64,000 nucleotides of DNA. It comes from Coptis chinensis. Its lineage: Eukaryota > Streptophyta > Magnoliopsida > Ranunculales > Ranunculaceae. Location of the stretch: assembly GCA_015680905.1 (NCBI GenBank), contig CM027380.1, positions 31,612,001 to 31,676,000 of the forward strand, read 5' to 3'. The notes beneath the pieces are model-generated. The model saw only the letters and a list, made by a program, of their open reading frames with translations. It ran no database searches and was not told the origin of the DNA. How positions within the stretch are numbered: the stretch's first letter is position 1; each line of letters begins with the position of its first letter. This document shows, piece after piece, positions 32,463 through 44,320 of this stretch. Both the position numbers and the translations under genes were made by a program.

Positions 32463-35180
32463 TTAACCATTGACCATTAACTTGAAAGGTACTGTTATCA
32501 TTTGGATTTTTACTAAGGTGATTGCCCCGTAAGGGGTGACTTCATAACTAGAAAAGGGCGGACCAACGGGTTTTAGTTTTCCGGGAAAATATGTAGGCGG
32601 GAGTTGTAAAGCAAGACCTTTTGACCGACCACAAACTCTTTGCGCTAAGATATGCTTATCATGAACACGTTTCATGTTAGCTTTTATAATCCTTCGCCGG
32701 CGAGATCGCATTTAATCGCCACGGATTTCTTCAAGCTCATTCAATTGCAACTTGCGTTTGACACCGCCTCATCAATATTGAAGTTAAGGCTTTTTATAGC
32801 CCACGAACGGTGCTCTAATTCAACGGACAAATGACATGGTTTCCCAAATACAAGTCTAAAGGGAGACATACCTATAGGAGTTTTGAAAGCAGTTCTATCG
32901 CCCATAAGGCATCCGATAGACGCTTTGACCAATCTTTCCTATCAGGGTTTACAGTTGTTTCTAAAATCTTTTTGATTTCCTATTAGAAACTTCTACTTGT
33001 CCGCTAGTTTGTGGATGATAAGGAGTTGCTACTTTGTGTGTAACTCCATACTTTTTCACTAGGGATGCAACAACTCATTTGCAAAATGTGTTCCACCATC
33101 ACTAATGATGGCTTTAGGAATGCCAAACCGATTTAAAAATATATTCTTTAATAAAAATACAACGGTCTTATGGTCATTGCTACAGAAGCTAGGGCCTCTA
33201 TCCATTTAGACACGTAGTCCACGACAACTAGAATATAAATGAAACCGTGGGAAATCGGGAAAGGACCCATGAAATCAATGCCCCAAATGTCGAAAATTTC
33301 TCTAACGATCAAGATTGGATTTAATGGCATCATATTACGTTTAAGTAATCGGGCCCAAGTTGTTGGCAACGATACACGCCTTGCAATGTACTTGGGCATC
33401 CTTAAAAAGGGTAGGCTAATAAAATCCACATTGCAGAACTTTAGCGGCTGTTTTCATCCCACTAAAATGTCCACCACACTCTTTGTCATGGCGTAACGAT
33501 AGAACTTCATTATATTCCCCCACGGGAAATACAACAACGAATAATGATCCGCGACAATACTTAAAAAGGTAGGGCTCATCCCAAAGAGTATAACTTAACT
33601 CGCCAAAAACTTTTTACGCTCATTCCTTGACCAATTATAAGGCATAACATCAGCCACTAGATAATTTACAATGTCAAAGATACCATGGTCTTTGAAAAAT
33701 GGCATACAGATGCTCATCGGGAAAAGAGTCCGGTATGGACTTAGAATCACCGATCATCGTTTTGTGAGTCTAGATAAGTGGTCGGCAACCACGTTTTCGA
33801 CCCCCTTTGTCTTTTATTTCTAATGTGAACTCTTTGCAGGAGAAGGATCCATCGGATTAATCTCGCTTAGCATCCTTCTTTGCAAGAAGGTACTTATGGC
33901 TGCATGGTCCATGTAAACTAAAGTTTTAGAACCAACCAAATAAGGACTAAACTTATCTAAAGCATAAATGACGGCTAAGAATTCTTTTTCTCAGTAGTTG
34001 AATAATTTTGTTGAGCATCGTTTAATGTTTTACTAGCATAATAAATGATGTGGACTTATTATCTAGTTTTGTCCCAAGATCGCACTCCAATCGTGATAGT
34101 CACTAGCATCACACATGAGTTCGAAAGGTTTAGACCAATCGGGGAGGCTGTATAATTGGTGCAGAGGTTAGGGGCTTTTAAAGTTTCAAAAGCCGCTTAC
34201 GGTTAAAATTAAAATCAAAGATTGCATCTTTCAAAAGCAGATTAGTTAAAGGCCTAGCTATTTTTGAGAAGTCTTTAATAAATCGCCTATAAAAACCTAC
34301 ATGGCCTAGAAAGGCTCTAATATCACGGACAGTCCATGGTTTAGGTAGAGTCACTATCTTATCTAGTTTGGCCTTATCCACTTCGATGCCATCACTAGAT
34401 ACAATGTGACCTAGTACTATGCCCTTTTTCACCATGAAATAACACTTTTCCCAGTTTAAAACGAGGCTCTTTTCTTCACACCTTGTCAAAACCTTAGACA
34501 GGTTAGACAAACAGTCTGTGAAGGAGTCTCCATAGATAGAAAAATCATCCATGAAAACTTCCATAAAGCACTCTACCATGTCACTAAATATATGAAGCAT
34601 ATAACATTTGGAAGGTTCCAGGAGCATTACAAAGGCCAAAAGGCATTCGTTTCTAGGCATATGTTCCAAAGGGACATGTGAAGGTAGTCTTTTCTTGGTC
34701 ATCAATATCAATAATAATATGAAAATAGCCCGAGTAGCCATCCATAAAACAATAAAAGCATGACCGCCTAGGCGCTCGAAAGCATTTAATCTATAAAGGG
34801 TAAAGGAAAGTGATCCTTTTCGTGTCATAGCATTTAAACATCAGTAATCAATACAGATCCTCCATTTCATAGGACCTTATGTGACAACATAGTCACCCTT
34901 CCGATTACTTAACCATGGTAACTCCCCGATTTCTTAGGAACTACATGAATGGGGCTTACCCATTCGCTATCGAGATGGGGTATATGATACCCGCATCGAA
35001 AGTAATCGTGAAGATTTCTTCCCTAACCACCTCTTTCATGGAAGGGTTCAAGCGCGATCTTTGAGGTTCAGAAGTCTTCGCGTTATCCTCCAAATGGATA
35101 CGATGAGTGCAAACATTAGGGTCAATTCCCTTAATGTCAGCTAGGGACCAACCAATCGCAGACCGATGTTCCCTAATCAC
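32463..35180 (-). pseudogene. pol (RT, RNase H, integrase) of Athila-like copy 2
   Basis: In order: RT N-terminus (35180-34956) with GWSLADIKGIDP and RLNPSMKEVVREEI; RT core (34828-34178) with catalytic FMDDFSIYG, then FLGHVGFYRRFIKDFS; RNase H (about 34000-33780) with FLAVIYALDKFSPYLVGSK and VYMDHAA; integrase zinc finger (about 33480-33360) with CGFY and HCKACI; integrase core with [11 protein letters not shown] and [12 protein letters not shown] (33429-33148); and a C-terminal part with [16 protein letters not shown] and [12 protein letters not shown] (32932-32741), then a tail to 32463. These motifs are those of the Athila lineage. Frames change at least six times, and a stop follows the RT N-terminal segment. 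Confidence 0.85.
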
Positions 35181-35569
35181 CGGATTAAACGTGTCTCTTC
35201 ATCCATAGATAAGAGAAGATATAATTACCGGATGACTACCATCCGGATCGAAGTTGAATATATTTTAACTCGGGGAAGGGGTTTAAGACCGGGTGGGAGG
35301 AAAATCAATAGATGTTTTCGGGGTCCTCATTTTGCATAATGAATACTTGTTTAGGTAGCAAGTCTTCATACTCAATATGTGGAGCAACCGGTGTCTACAA
35401 TTGGTGTGGACTCAAGGATGGTGTTGACTTCCTCTAAGTAGGAGTCATTTACAAAATCTCTAACTTTCCAAAAGAAAGGAATTTGTACATATTGTTTTCG
35501 AAGCGTGTAGTTAAAATAATCTTGAGCTAAGCTCTCGATCATGCTAACCTCCCCATCTATAGATTTTAA

Positions 35570-36420
35570 TCGGTAACTGTTTCATCATTTTAAAACATTT
35601 ACCTCAACCGTGAGATGGCCAAAAGATAAAGACATCTTACCATCGTGGCAATTAATAAGTCGTTGGCGGTTGCTAAAAAAGGGGCCCTAAGATGATCGGT
35701 ACAGAGTCATTTAGCGACTCAGATCGAGGATAACAAAATCAGCAGGATAGTAGAAATCCTGAACCTTAACAAGCACGTTTTCCACTACACCCTTAGGATA
35801 CTTAATAGACTGTCCCGCTAATTGCAACGTTATTTTTGTAGGTTGCATTTCCGTAGACCTATTTGTTTATACAAGTAACGGGGAGTAAGTTAACACTCGC
35901 CCCCGTGTCAAATAAAGCGGTCGTCGTGTGGGAATCTCCTAAGGTGCATTTTACAAGAGGGATCTAATTGTGGTCCTTGTACTTAACAATTCCATTATTT
36001 TTGGATAAAGTTGGGAATTGTTAGTTAAAAAGGCGCCTTTAGGTATGTTGGTCTTCGCCTAGTAGTGCACAACTCTTTAAGAAACTTAGCGTGATTAGGT
36101 AGCTTTTAATAGCTTCAAGAAAAGGAAGGTTTATCGTTAGATTTTGAAAACGCTCCTAATCTCCTCGAAGTTGGTATCCCGGGTTAGCATGGCTAATTTT
36201 TTGTGGAATGGTGGTTTAAGCTTCTATATTTAGCGTATGGCTCGACTTGATGTGTAACCTTGGCTTTCTGTTTCTTAGGTTGTGGTTTAACCGGTACCTC
36301 TACGGTGGTAGGTTCTTCAGTTTCTATTTCAAGATCTAGTTCGATATCCGGTGTAGGGGAGGATCATGGGGTAACTATAGGCATAGTTACTTTGTTATCA
36401 ACCACTTTTCCAGGCGGAGA
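35570..36420 (-). pseudogene. retropepsin region, Athila-like copy 2
   Basis: No long frame survives, but translation in pieces shows the catalytic loop ALFDTGASVNL (near 35900), which copy 1 has lost. Downstream, the protease C-terminus parallels 4573-4790 of copy 1. The stretch 35200-35560 links to RT and lacks the long post-protease ORF of copy 1. Confidence 0.65.
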
Positions 36421-36806
36421 GTGGTGATGGCATTTAGGTCACCTACTATTGTCGCTTTCCGTACTAGTATTACCGTTTACCTCAAAGGTCGTGTTTGTTG
36501 TTTTAGGGTTTGGTATCGCTTTGTCCCGAAACATGCCTTTGGTGGGCTTTCTCTTGGGCTAACCGTCAGATGCCCCGATTTATGGATTGTAATATCTATT
36601 GGTTTGATTGAGTCATTGATTGGAAAAGTTGTTGGGTAACCTGTATAAAGGCGTCGATACGGTCCGGTTGTGTAGGTGTAGTAGTCACGTGGTGCGACCG
36701 AACTATCTCACGTTGATTATTTATGGGTGGGTTTTGATAGTTACTATTGTTAACCGAACGATACCTCTATTGGTAATATAATTATTATAATTATTCTGAC
36801 CTTGTG

Positions 36807-38034
36807 CTACACCTTGTCGTGGTTTCTTTTGGCTTTGGTTGTTATAATTATTATAATTTCCCGACCTTGTCCCCCCCCTTGCCTAGGTGGAGCTTGATTA
36901 TAGTTGTTTGTTTGCCTAACATTTTGGTTATTAAACCCCGGAGTTGTAACTTGTTGATTGTTTCGCCAACTAAAGTTGGGATGTTGTCTCCATGGGGCAT
37001 TAGGAATAGGATAGTTATTAATGGAGCAAACATTATCTTGCTCTAATTGTTGTTGTTCATAAAGTAGAGGACAATAGGAGTCGTGGTGCTCATGACTCAA
37101 ACAGAAATTACATGGGTTGGAGTTGACATTCATGACGGGAATAGGCTTTTGTTGAATAGAAATAGCCTCTACTTTTTAGTTAGAGATTCGATTAAATTTT
37201 AAGTTCGGATCGGGTTTCATCTCAAACATACCGCGCCTTAACTGTTGAAGAGGAACTAGCGAGGAAGCGGGGATATCATCACTCTCCCAATTGTTGTGCG
37301 TTTAGTTTGTTCTTCTAAAAATTTGTAAGCCCTCGAGGCTCCTTTACTTAGGAAACTACCCCATTCATTATGTCAAGGACTTCTTTTTATGGTGATGTTG
37401 AAGTCCTTTGAAAAGGCACGAACTAACGGTCTTTGCTAGGTTATGGTGTGGACACTCTATTAGCAGATCGGTGAAACAATTCCAAGCCTCGAGAAAATGA
37501 TTCATGAGGGTTCGCCGGAAGAAATGAATCTTGGAAAGCATTTCATCCGTCTTTAGGGGTGGGTAAAAATGTTCCATAAATAGTGAACAAGTTTAGCCCA
37601 CGAGTCCCAGAGTTAGCTTGGGCAGCTTAACCAAGACGCCTTATCGGGCTAAGGTGAAGGGAAATACCACCGGTTTAATTTGTTCCGCACCAACCGTAGG
37701 ATGATGGAATGTTGTAAGGACTTGTTCAATCCCACGCATGTGTTGGTAAGGTTTTTCATGGCCTAAACCATGGAAAACGGGTAACAAATTAAATATGTTT
37801 GGGGATTCGAAAATCCCCCCACCGGTCCGCTAGAACGATGCAAGATTTAGGGCTATCGCTCAAAGCTTTGTAGAAGTCGGAGAGAGGAGTCTCTCTTTCT
37901 TCACCCATTATGTCAGGTATGGTTGGTGGGATAGTAGCTAGAGGTGTAGTGGGTGGTATACTAGATAGACTTGTTTGTTGATGTTGTTGTGTAATTACAT
38001 TCGGTGTTTTTGTTCGGCCAGACCTTAATCTCAT
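36807..38034 (-). pseudogene. gag of Athila-like copy 2
   Basis: It begins MRLRSGRTKT (38034), the intact start that copy 1 has lost, followed by PLSDFYKALSDSPKSCIVL. Capsid pieces continue at 37577-37368 (KIHFFRRTLMNHFLEAWN). The nucleocapsid piece 37133-36807 has a complete CCHC box: C-NF-C, then H, then C in SHEHHDSYC. A Gln/Asn-rich tail follows. Several frameshifts separate the pieces. Confidence 0.75.
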
Positions 38035-38544
38035 ACAAGGCTAAAACCAAACTTAGCTAAACACATCAACACTCCAAACAATTATGATATACTAGTATAA
38101 ACCTCTAACAGAGAGCGAGGTGTGGAAGAAAGGAATACCGACAAGTCCTTGCTTCGCTTTTATGAATAGCGCCTTGTTTACGCTTTGTTCAAAGTGTATA
38201 TAGCAGGTTAGAACACCGAAAAATATGAAAGATCAAAGTTCAATCAAAACCGCCGAAATCAGAAAAATTTTGTTAAGTGGCTGGTCGCAGATAGGGCGCC
38301 GGTTTCGTGTATCTTAGAATTCCAGAGTTTAAGGGTGGTTGCGCTCCACATGGGGGTCGGTCGAGGGCCGATGAGTTAGGGGTGGTCGCTGCTCAAAGGC
38401 CTAGGGCCGGTGTAATTTCGCCCGAATTTTTCAACTCTATAATGGACAACCACAGTATGAATCAAACATGGGTGGGTGGGTGAAATGGGACTTTAAGAAT
38501 AGTACTAATTCTACTATGAAAACAATGCTAAAGTGCAACTAAGA

Positions 38545-38558
38545 TGGCAGCGGCGCCA
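38545..38558 (-). promoter_or_regulatory. primer-binding site, Athila-like copy 2
   Basis: The minus strand reads TGGCGCCGCTGCCA, two bases inside the 5' LTR, identical to copy 1. tRNA-Asp type by comparison with known Athila elements. Confidence 0.8.
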
Positions 38559-38560
38559 TT

Positions 38561-40039
38561 TGCTAATCATAAAAAAATATAGTCTACCTACAAAATGAAC
38601 GATGAACTCAAAACGTAAGTAAACTAAAACTTATTTACGAGTCTATATTTATCAAAGTTTCTACTCTCTTTCTATTGAACAGATAGTGGAGTAGGAAGTT
38701 CGTTCCACTCCTAGTGCTCTAGCATGGAATTGTTTTCTAATCTAACTAATCGGTCTTAAGTCAATGAGAGCTTTACGAAGGTGATATACTACGATACTTA
38801 CTGAATTTGATTACTTGAATTTAACTACGAATGCTATGGAAATATGATTGTGCTTGAATCTAGATAAATGATTAGAGGGAAATTGAATCCACCTCGAATC
38901 CAACTTATAGCCTAACATAGATTCTTGTATCTCGATTCTTACGTTCTTACGGCAAGAAATTCGAAGTTCTAATCCCTAGTGTTCATGGCATTTCTACCGA
39001 AAGTACTAACTAGCATGTGAGGTCGCCCACCCATTCTCATGGCTAATCACGACCTTCTAGATTGGAATAGATTCTACAATGTTTCTACACTATACCACTA
39101 AGTTTTCATCAAGGCTTCATCAACCCCTCTAATGGAGGTTTTAGCCTTGAGTCATCAAACCATCATTTCCCATTTCATTATAACTACCCATCATATTAAA
39201 ATTCTAACTTAACTAAATTAACTAACAATGGTTCAATCTATTTAATATATAAACTACGGAATGATAATCAACAAGAATTAAAATCAGATCTATAAATTGA
39301 AATAACACAATTCGAAATTGAGAAAACAACTATTTTATTTATCTAATCAATCAAGAACAATGATTCAAAGACTTAATCTAAAACAAGAATTTAAAATGGA
39401 ACTAAAGCTTAATTTAATTAATGAAAACAGATCTAGAATTATCTATATTATTTTAGGTCTAACTAGCTACCATTAACAGAGAGCTAAACTTTGGTTTTTA
39501 TACTTTTAGATCCAAAAATCGTGCATGGGCTTGGAGCCATGTTTTGGGCCAGAGAATCAGGCCCAAAACCCAATTCTTTCAGTCCAAAAAGGCCTCTTCA
39601 GCTGCAGTTGGCTTCCACAGACTTTTTGTCCATTTCTGCTCCTCTGATTGGGTAAAGGCTTAGACCATTGGAAAGCTCTTTCCGAGCCGGTCGTTTTGAC
39701 ATAAGATAGGCCCAATTCCGAGGTCTGAGTCTAAAGATACGGCTTTCGGAAGTTCTACTGACTTGTGTACTGTTTCAGCCCGTGTCGACTTTTCAGCTTT
39801 TGACCAGGCTTTAGGAAGGCTTTATCTTCTTGAATCTTGGCCTTTAATCACGGAACTCCGTAGTAACCGACCTTTTCTCCTTTATCTCACTAAAGTGGCA
39901 CATTTCTGCACATAATGGACTTTGAAGCCTGAAATGCATAAAAACACGTAATCAGTGTTAACTCTTAATTATTACTCACATAATTGGTCCAAAAGTATGA
40001 CTGTTAAAGGGTTAAAACTACAGTTTTAGGCTCTTATCA
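38561..40039 (-). repeat. 5' LTR of Athila-like copy 2
   Basis: 1479 bp, TG...TCTTATCA, paired with 25271-26738. It is flanked by GCGAA on its outer side and by the primer site on its inner side, which fixes the orientation. Confidence 0.92.
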
Positions 40040-40337
40040 GCGAACATCTAGAGAATATGGATGGAAGGTTGGAATCCAATCACTCTTTTCATGGTCCTAT
40101 GTAAGTGAGTCACCTTATACAAAACTACTACCATCAATTGACATGTTATGTGGAGCATGCCTTAGTCAACTGGATATCTCAAAGGTTGGAACTACTACTT
40201 GCAAAGAGACCCTCCAGACACGTTGAACAACTAATGCGTGGTAACTAAAATTGGCATCCTAGCAATAGACTGCATGTCGACCCCCCCATTTGTGGTCTGT
40301 CATGCCTACCTGCTATATATATAGTGGTCCGGATGTC

Positions 40338-40870
40338 AAGATAATTTCTTCTTGGAGAGAGCCGACCTCTTATAGCCTTTCGGCTATGATTGGCTACACC
40401 AACATTATTGTTTTTCATATTTTCGATAAGTCAAGATAATTTTTTCTAGGAGAGAGCCAACCTTTTATAGCCTTTCGGCTATGATCGGCTACACCAACAT
40501 TATTTTTCTTTATATCTTTGATGAGCCAAGATATTTTTTTCTAGGAGAAAGCCGACCTCTTATAGCCTTCCGGCTATGATCAACTACACCAACATTATTT
40601 TTCTTCATATCTTCGATGAGTCCAGATAATTTTTTCTAGGAGAGAGCTGACGACCTCTTATAGCCTTTCGGCTATGATTGACTACACCAACATTATTTTT
40701 CTTCATATCTTCGATGAGTCTAGAAAATTTCTTCTAGGAGAGAGCTGACCTCTTATAGCCTTTCGGCTATGATCGGCTACACCAACATTATTTTTTTTCA
40801 TATCTTTGATGAGTCTAGAAAATTTCTTCTAGGAGAGAGCCGACTTTTTATAGCCTTTCAGCTATGATCG
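40338..40870. repeat. ~95-bp tandem repeat with a conserved hairpin, 5-6 copies
   Basis: Units start at about 40338, 40433, 40528, 40623, 40722 and 40814. Each contains AGGAGAGAGCCGACC, then ATAGCC-TTTC-GGCTAT (a perfect 6-bp stem with a 4-base loop) enclosed by outer arms AGCCGA and TCGGCT. The spacer ends CACCAACATTATTTTTCTTC. It lies downstream (minus sense) of the gag-like remnant 40848-41808, next to the Athila insertion. Confidence 0.82.
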
Positions 40871-41808
40871 GCTCCATTGAGTGATTGTTTACAAAGTTAA
40901 CGTGCAAAGTTAGCAGAAGATTTTCTTCACGTTTAGACTCGTTATCTTTCGTGAGTTGGCGATCCCTCACAAGGTGGTCGGCATAGTTTATGGATTCGCT
41001 TACGATTACACTAGAAAGTGTTGGCTTTCGGCATTGCACATTCAGTTTACGCGAAGCCTTTCGTAAGCGACTCACACGGTTTCTCTTGGTGCGGGAGTTT
41101 GCGCTTGGAGTCTTTGATCGAGATGCTTCAGAGTTCAAATGATCCCAAACACTTTTTGTCGTGGACCCTGAATCATCTTCGAGAAGTTGACGCAGCTGTT
41201 TCTTCAGATTTTTATTCTTGCTCTCCAATTGTCGGAGACGATGGTCAACTTGAGTTGTTGGATCGGCTAAATGAATACCCACTCTCTCAGTCGCAGATGG
41301 CTGAGGACCATCGGACTTAGAAAGTGAATTCCCAGCAGAAGGTGGGTGCTGAACTTGTGCGATAAGAGGGAAACTTTCACCATTGTTTGTTTTTCGAGAA
41401 ACCATTGACGTAACTTTTGTTTTGTGGTTGAGGGTAGGAGCACAAACGACGCCAAATATGTTTCGACAAGATTTGCGAAAACACACCAGTTGGGTCGGAA
41501 GTGATATTTTTGGAAGAGATTCCGAAGGGGATGGTTGTTGTTGAGAGTTGAGATTGGACTTCGGTTTGAAGTTGCCTACGTACCCAAAGATATTGCTTGG
41601 GATCAAGTCTCGGTTGCGTAGTTCTGGAGAATGACGAAGGTTGGATTTTATAGGTAGGGTTGGTGATAGTTACTTCCTCGTTCTCTAATATTCCAATCGT
41701 GGGATGAAGTTGGAGAACTGACGGGAGAACTGTCACACGATATGAAGTTAATGGAAGTGAATCTGGAATGTGGACGAAGTTGTGGAAGTTGTTTGACTCG
41801 CAAAACAT
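40848..41808 (-). pseudogene. gag-like N-terminal remnant of an older gypsy element
   Basis: Two overlapping frames (41808-41377 and 41606-40848) meet by a frameshift near 41580. The second shows a charged coiled coil, HRLRQLESKNKNLKKQLRQL, then SVWDHLNSE and an Arg-rich stretch. Coiled coil plus a SVFDRLG-like motif is typical of the N-terminal part of Tat/Ogre gag regions, so I read it as the start of a gag-pol whose remainder is missing or lies in the split left half. The identification is tentative, and no catalytic domain is visible. Confidence 0.4.
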
Positions 41809-41849
41809 GTGTGCAATTGATATTGATTTTACGTGTAGGTATGTAGAAT

Positions 41850-42030
41850 TTGAGCATAGGCTTTGAAAATGGGCTATGAGTGTGGGCTTTATTATAGATA
41901 AACTCTAAGCATGGGCTTTGAGCGTGGGCTTTTTGGGCTCTGAGCATGGGCTTTATTATAGATAAGCTCTGAGCGAGGGCTTTTTGGGCTCTGAGCATGG
42001 GCTTTATTGTAAGTAGATAAGTAGGCTGGT
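41850..42030. repeat. short tandem repeats around GAGCATGGGCTTTATTATAG
   Basis: At least three copies (about 41890, 41942, 41994) of a 50-bp unit containing GGGCTTTTTGGGCTCTGAGC, with more degraded copies on both sides. No coding. Confidence 0.7.
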
Positions 42031-42107
42031 TCTAAGCATGGGCTCTGAGTATGAGTTTGTATTGAATTGGAATTTTATTGGGCCATATTTGTGGGGGTCG
42101 GAATAGT

Positions 42108-43009
42108 AATCTCTACCAACTAATAATTAGCATGTGAGGTAGTTTAACCGATTCTCATGGTGAAGAAACTAACCTACTAGAGTGGAATATATTACTACAA
42201 CTATTTCTACACCAACACATCAAGTCTTCATTCAAAGCTTCATCAAAACCCCTTTAATGGAGGTTTAGCTCAGATTCATTAGACTATCATTAATAGAGAA
42301 ATAAGAAGAAGACATAATGAAGAACAATAATTTGGCTTTATTAAACTAATGGAAGAGAGTCTAAGAATTGAAAACTAACTTAAAATCTAAGTACTGAATA
42401 ATTAACTAAGTAAAATCTAGGAGGAGTTTAGAGTTTGGCCTTAGTCCTCTTTATATAAAAGAGGGCTAGGTCTACAAATTCGTGAATGGGCTTTGGAGCT
42501 ATGTTTTGGGCCATGAAAACAAGCCAAAAACCTAATTACATATGTCCAAAAAGGGATTCTCTGCTGGAAATTAGTGCAATAGTCTTTTCGTCTACTTATG
42601 CTCCTCTGATTGGGTCAAAGCTTTGACCATTAGAAATCTCTTTCCGAGCCGGTCGTTTTGACATATAGTGGGCCAAATTCGGAGGCATGAGTTCAAAGAT
42701 ACGGCCTACAGAAATTCTGTTGACTTTTCTACTCTATTTCTGCCCGCGTTGGACTTTGATTTTTCAGCTTTGACCAGACTTTAAAAAGACTTTTTCTCCT
42801 TGAATCTTGGCCTTTAATCACAGAACTTCTTAGTAACCAACCTTTGCTCCTTTATCTCACAAAAGTGACATATTTCTTCTCATATTTGACTCTAATGCCT
42901 GAAATACACAAAAACACATAAACAGTACTAACTCTTATTTAATAATCACATAATTAGTCTAATTGTAATATTATTAAGGGGTTAAAACTACAGTTTTGGA
43001 CTCTTATCA
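42108..43009 (-). repeat. truncated Athila-type LTR
   Basis: From ATCTCTACCAA to the terminal ACTCTTATCA, this aligns with the last ~900 bp of the LTRs at 7589-9167 and 25271-26738. The first ~440 bp are missing. There is no primer site or polypurine tract beside it. Its intact end abuts the LINE at 43010. A minus-strand TTTTATATAAAG (about 42459-42470) is a likely TATA box. It is more diverged than the paired LTRs, so older. Confidence 0.85.
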
Positions 43010-43744
43010 GTACTAAACAGAAGTAACACCCAAATTCAACTGTAGTAAACATTCAGGCAGAACTTCTCGAACAATCATTGGATTTAACCGGCAGTCTAGA
43101 TTTGAAGCCTGATCTGAACCTAGTTTTGCAAAACAATCCATCACATAATTGCCTTCACGATAAGTCCAATGAATACTAAAAAAAGGATTCGATGTGAACA
43201 TGTCTTGAATATCCATCACAATTGCTTTAGCCTCCCAACGCAATAGTGAAGAAGAGTGTTTAATGAAGTTGTAAAGAACCATAGAATCAGTTTCAAACTG
43301 AACCTTTGATAAACCCATATGAATAGCTATTTGTAAACTTGTTCTCAAAGCCAGAGTTTCTGCCAGTAAGGAGGAAGCATGCTTAATTGGAGTGGCAAAG
43401 CCAAGAATACAACCACCAAAAGCATTTGAAGCACTCCTGCAGGGCCTAGATTCTCAAGTGAAGAACCATCAACATTGAATTTCAAATAGTCTAGAGATGG
43501 TGATTTCTAATAAAAAGGAATATATGTTGATGTATTGGTTGACCCTGAAACTAACTTGTTGGAGTGCAACCGTAACAATTCACAAGCTAGGGGACGAGCA
43601 CTTTTAATCACAAACAACGGGTTTGGTGGAGCTGTTGCGGGCTGGAATCGATACTTACTTCTTTCTAGCCAAATCAGCCAAATTGTAACAGAGAAAAGGA
43701 TGATAAGATAGTCATTATCCTTTGAGTTGCTTATGAAAGATAAT
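43010..43744 (-). pseudogene. LINE 3' part: RNase H domain
   Basis: Continues the LINE frame across the Tat insertion: LVWLEDI at 56219-56245 joins ILSF... at 43744. Then WLIWLERSKYRF and an RNase H domain with Asp in KFNVDGSS (~43470), Glu in AETLALRTSL (~43360) and Asp in FETDSMVLYNF (~43290), the three catalytic residues of the RVT_3-type RNase H found at the C-terminus of many plant L1 elements. One frameshift lies near 43440. The ORF ends at 43013, against the Athila LTR fragment. Confidence 0.8.
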
Positions 43745-43749
43745 ATGTC

Positions 43750-44305
43750 TATAAAGGGGTGTTTTGGGTTTTCTGTTGGGACCGAGTTCGCTTTTGAGCG
43801 AACTGCCTACGTATCTTCTTGTTGGTTTTTATTTTCTTTCTGGGGAGAGAGGAATCAGGCCCGACGTAGTTCAATTAGGTGGTATTTATAGGCTTAGAGG
43901 AATATCAATCTGAAAGGCATGTGTGGCTCTGGTACACGTGCAAGGTGGAGATCGTGAATGAGTGTTGGGCTAGTTATATTATAAGTCATCTGCTGATTGG
44001 GTGTTAGCGAGGTCACCCCTATTTCCCGGTGGTGGGAAATACAATCAAGATTTTGGTAATGATTACACCTGGTGGTCATCTTATCTGAGGTGTTCTGTCT
44101 CTAGCTATGTGCTCGTACCGAGACATCTTTGTTCGTACCACCTATTTGAAAGGAACTACTCACAGGTCGGTCTTGGGTACCGAGACATCTGAGTTCGCTG
44201 CACCTGCGCGTTCTCGAGGGAGCTGCTCACAGTTCGGTCTTGGAGGTCGATGTCCTGAGTTCGCTTACGTTGCACGCGTGCATGATAGGATATCGCTCCC
44301 CTACA
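43750..44305 (-). repeat. 3' LTR of the Tat element
   Basis: 556 bp. Nearly identical to 55662-56213 beyond the first ~100 bp, where differences cluster. The minus strand CCTATAAATA (43892-43883) is the LTR TATA box. Confidence 0.93.
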
Positions 44306-44320
44306 TAGCCCCCTCTCAGT
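44306..44320 (-). promoter_or_regulatory. polypurine tract of the Tat element
   Basis: On the minus strand ACTGAGAGGGGGCTA abuts the 3' LTR, the expected place for the plus-strand primer. Confidence 0.75.

Larger units (their letters stand above)
25271..40039 (-). mobile_element. complete Athila-like Ty3/gypsy retrotransposon, copy 2 (14.8 kb)
   Basis: Flanked by perfect 5-bp duplications GCGAA (25266-25270 and 40040-40044). LTRs are 25271-26738 and 38561-40039, beginning TG and ending CA, with few differences by eye. On the minus strand the order is 5' LTR, primer site, gag, protease, RT, RNase H, integrase, coiled-coil ORF, distal ORF, 3' non-coding, polypurine tract, 3' LTR. Every ORF is broken by stops or single-base indels, so the copy is dead, although the LTR similarity suggests fairly recent insertion. 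It split the repeat-rich element now at 21051-25270 and 40045-42107. Confidence 0.93.

Noticed and set aside
41850-42107. LTR of the outer element
   Set aside because: No matching copy was found at the left side near 21051; only short GGGCTTT-type repeats are shared with nothing else.
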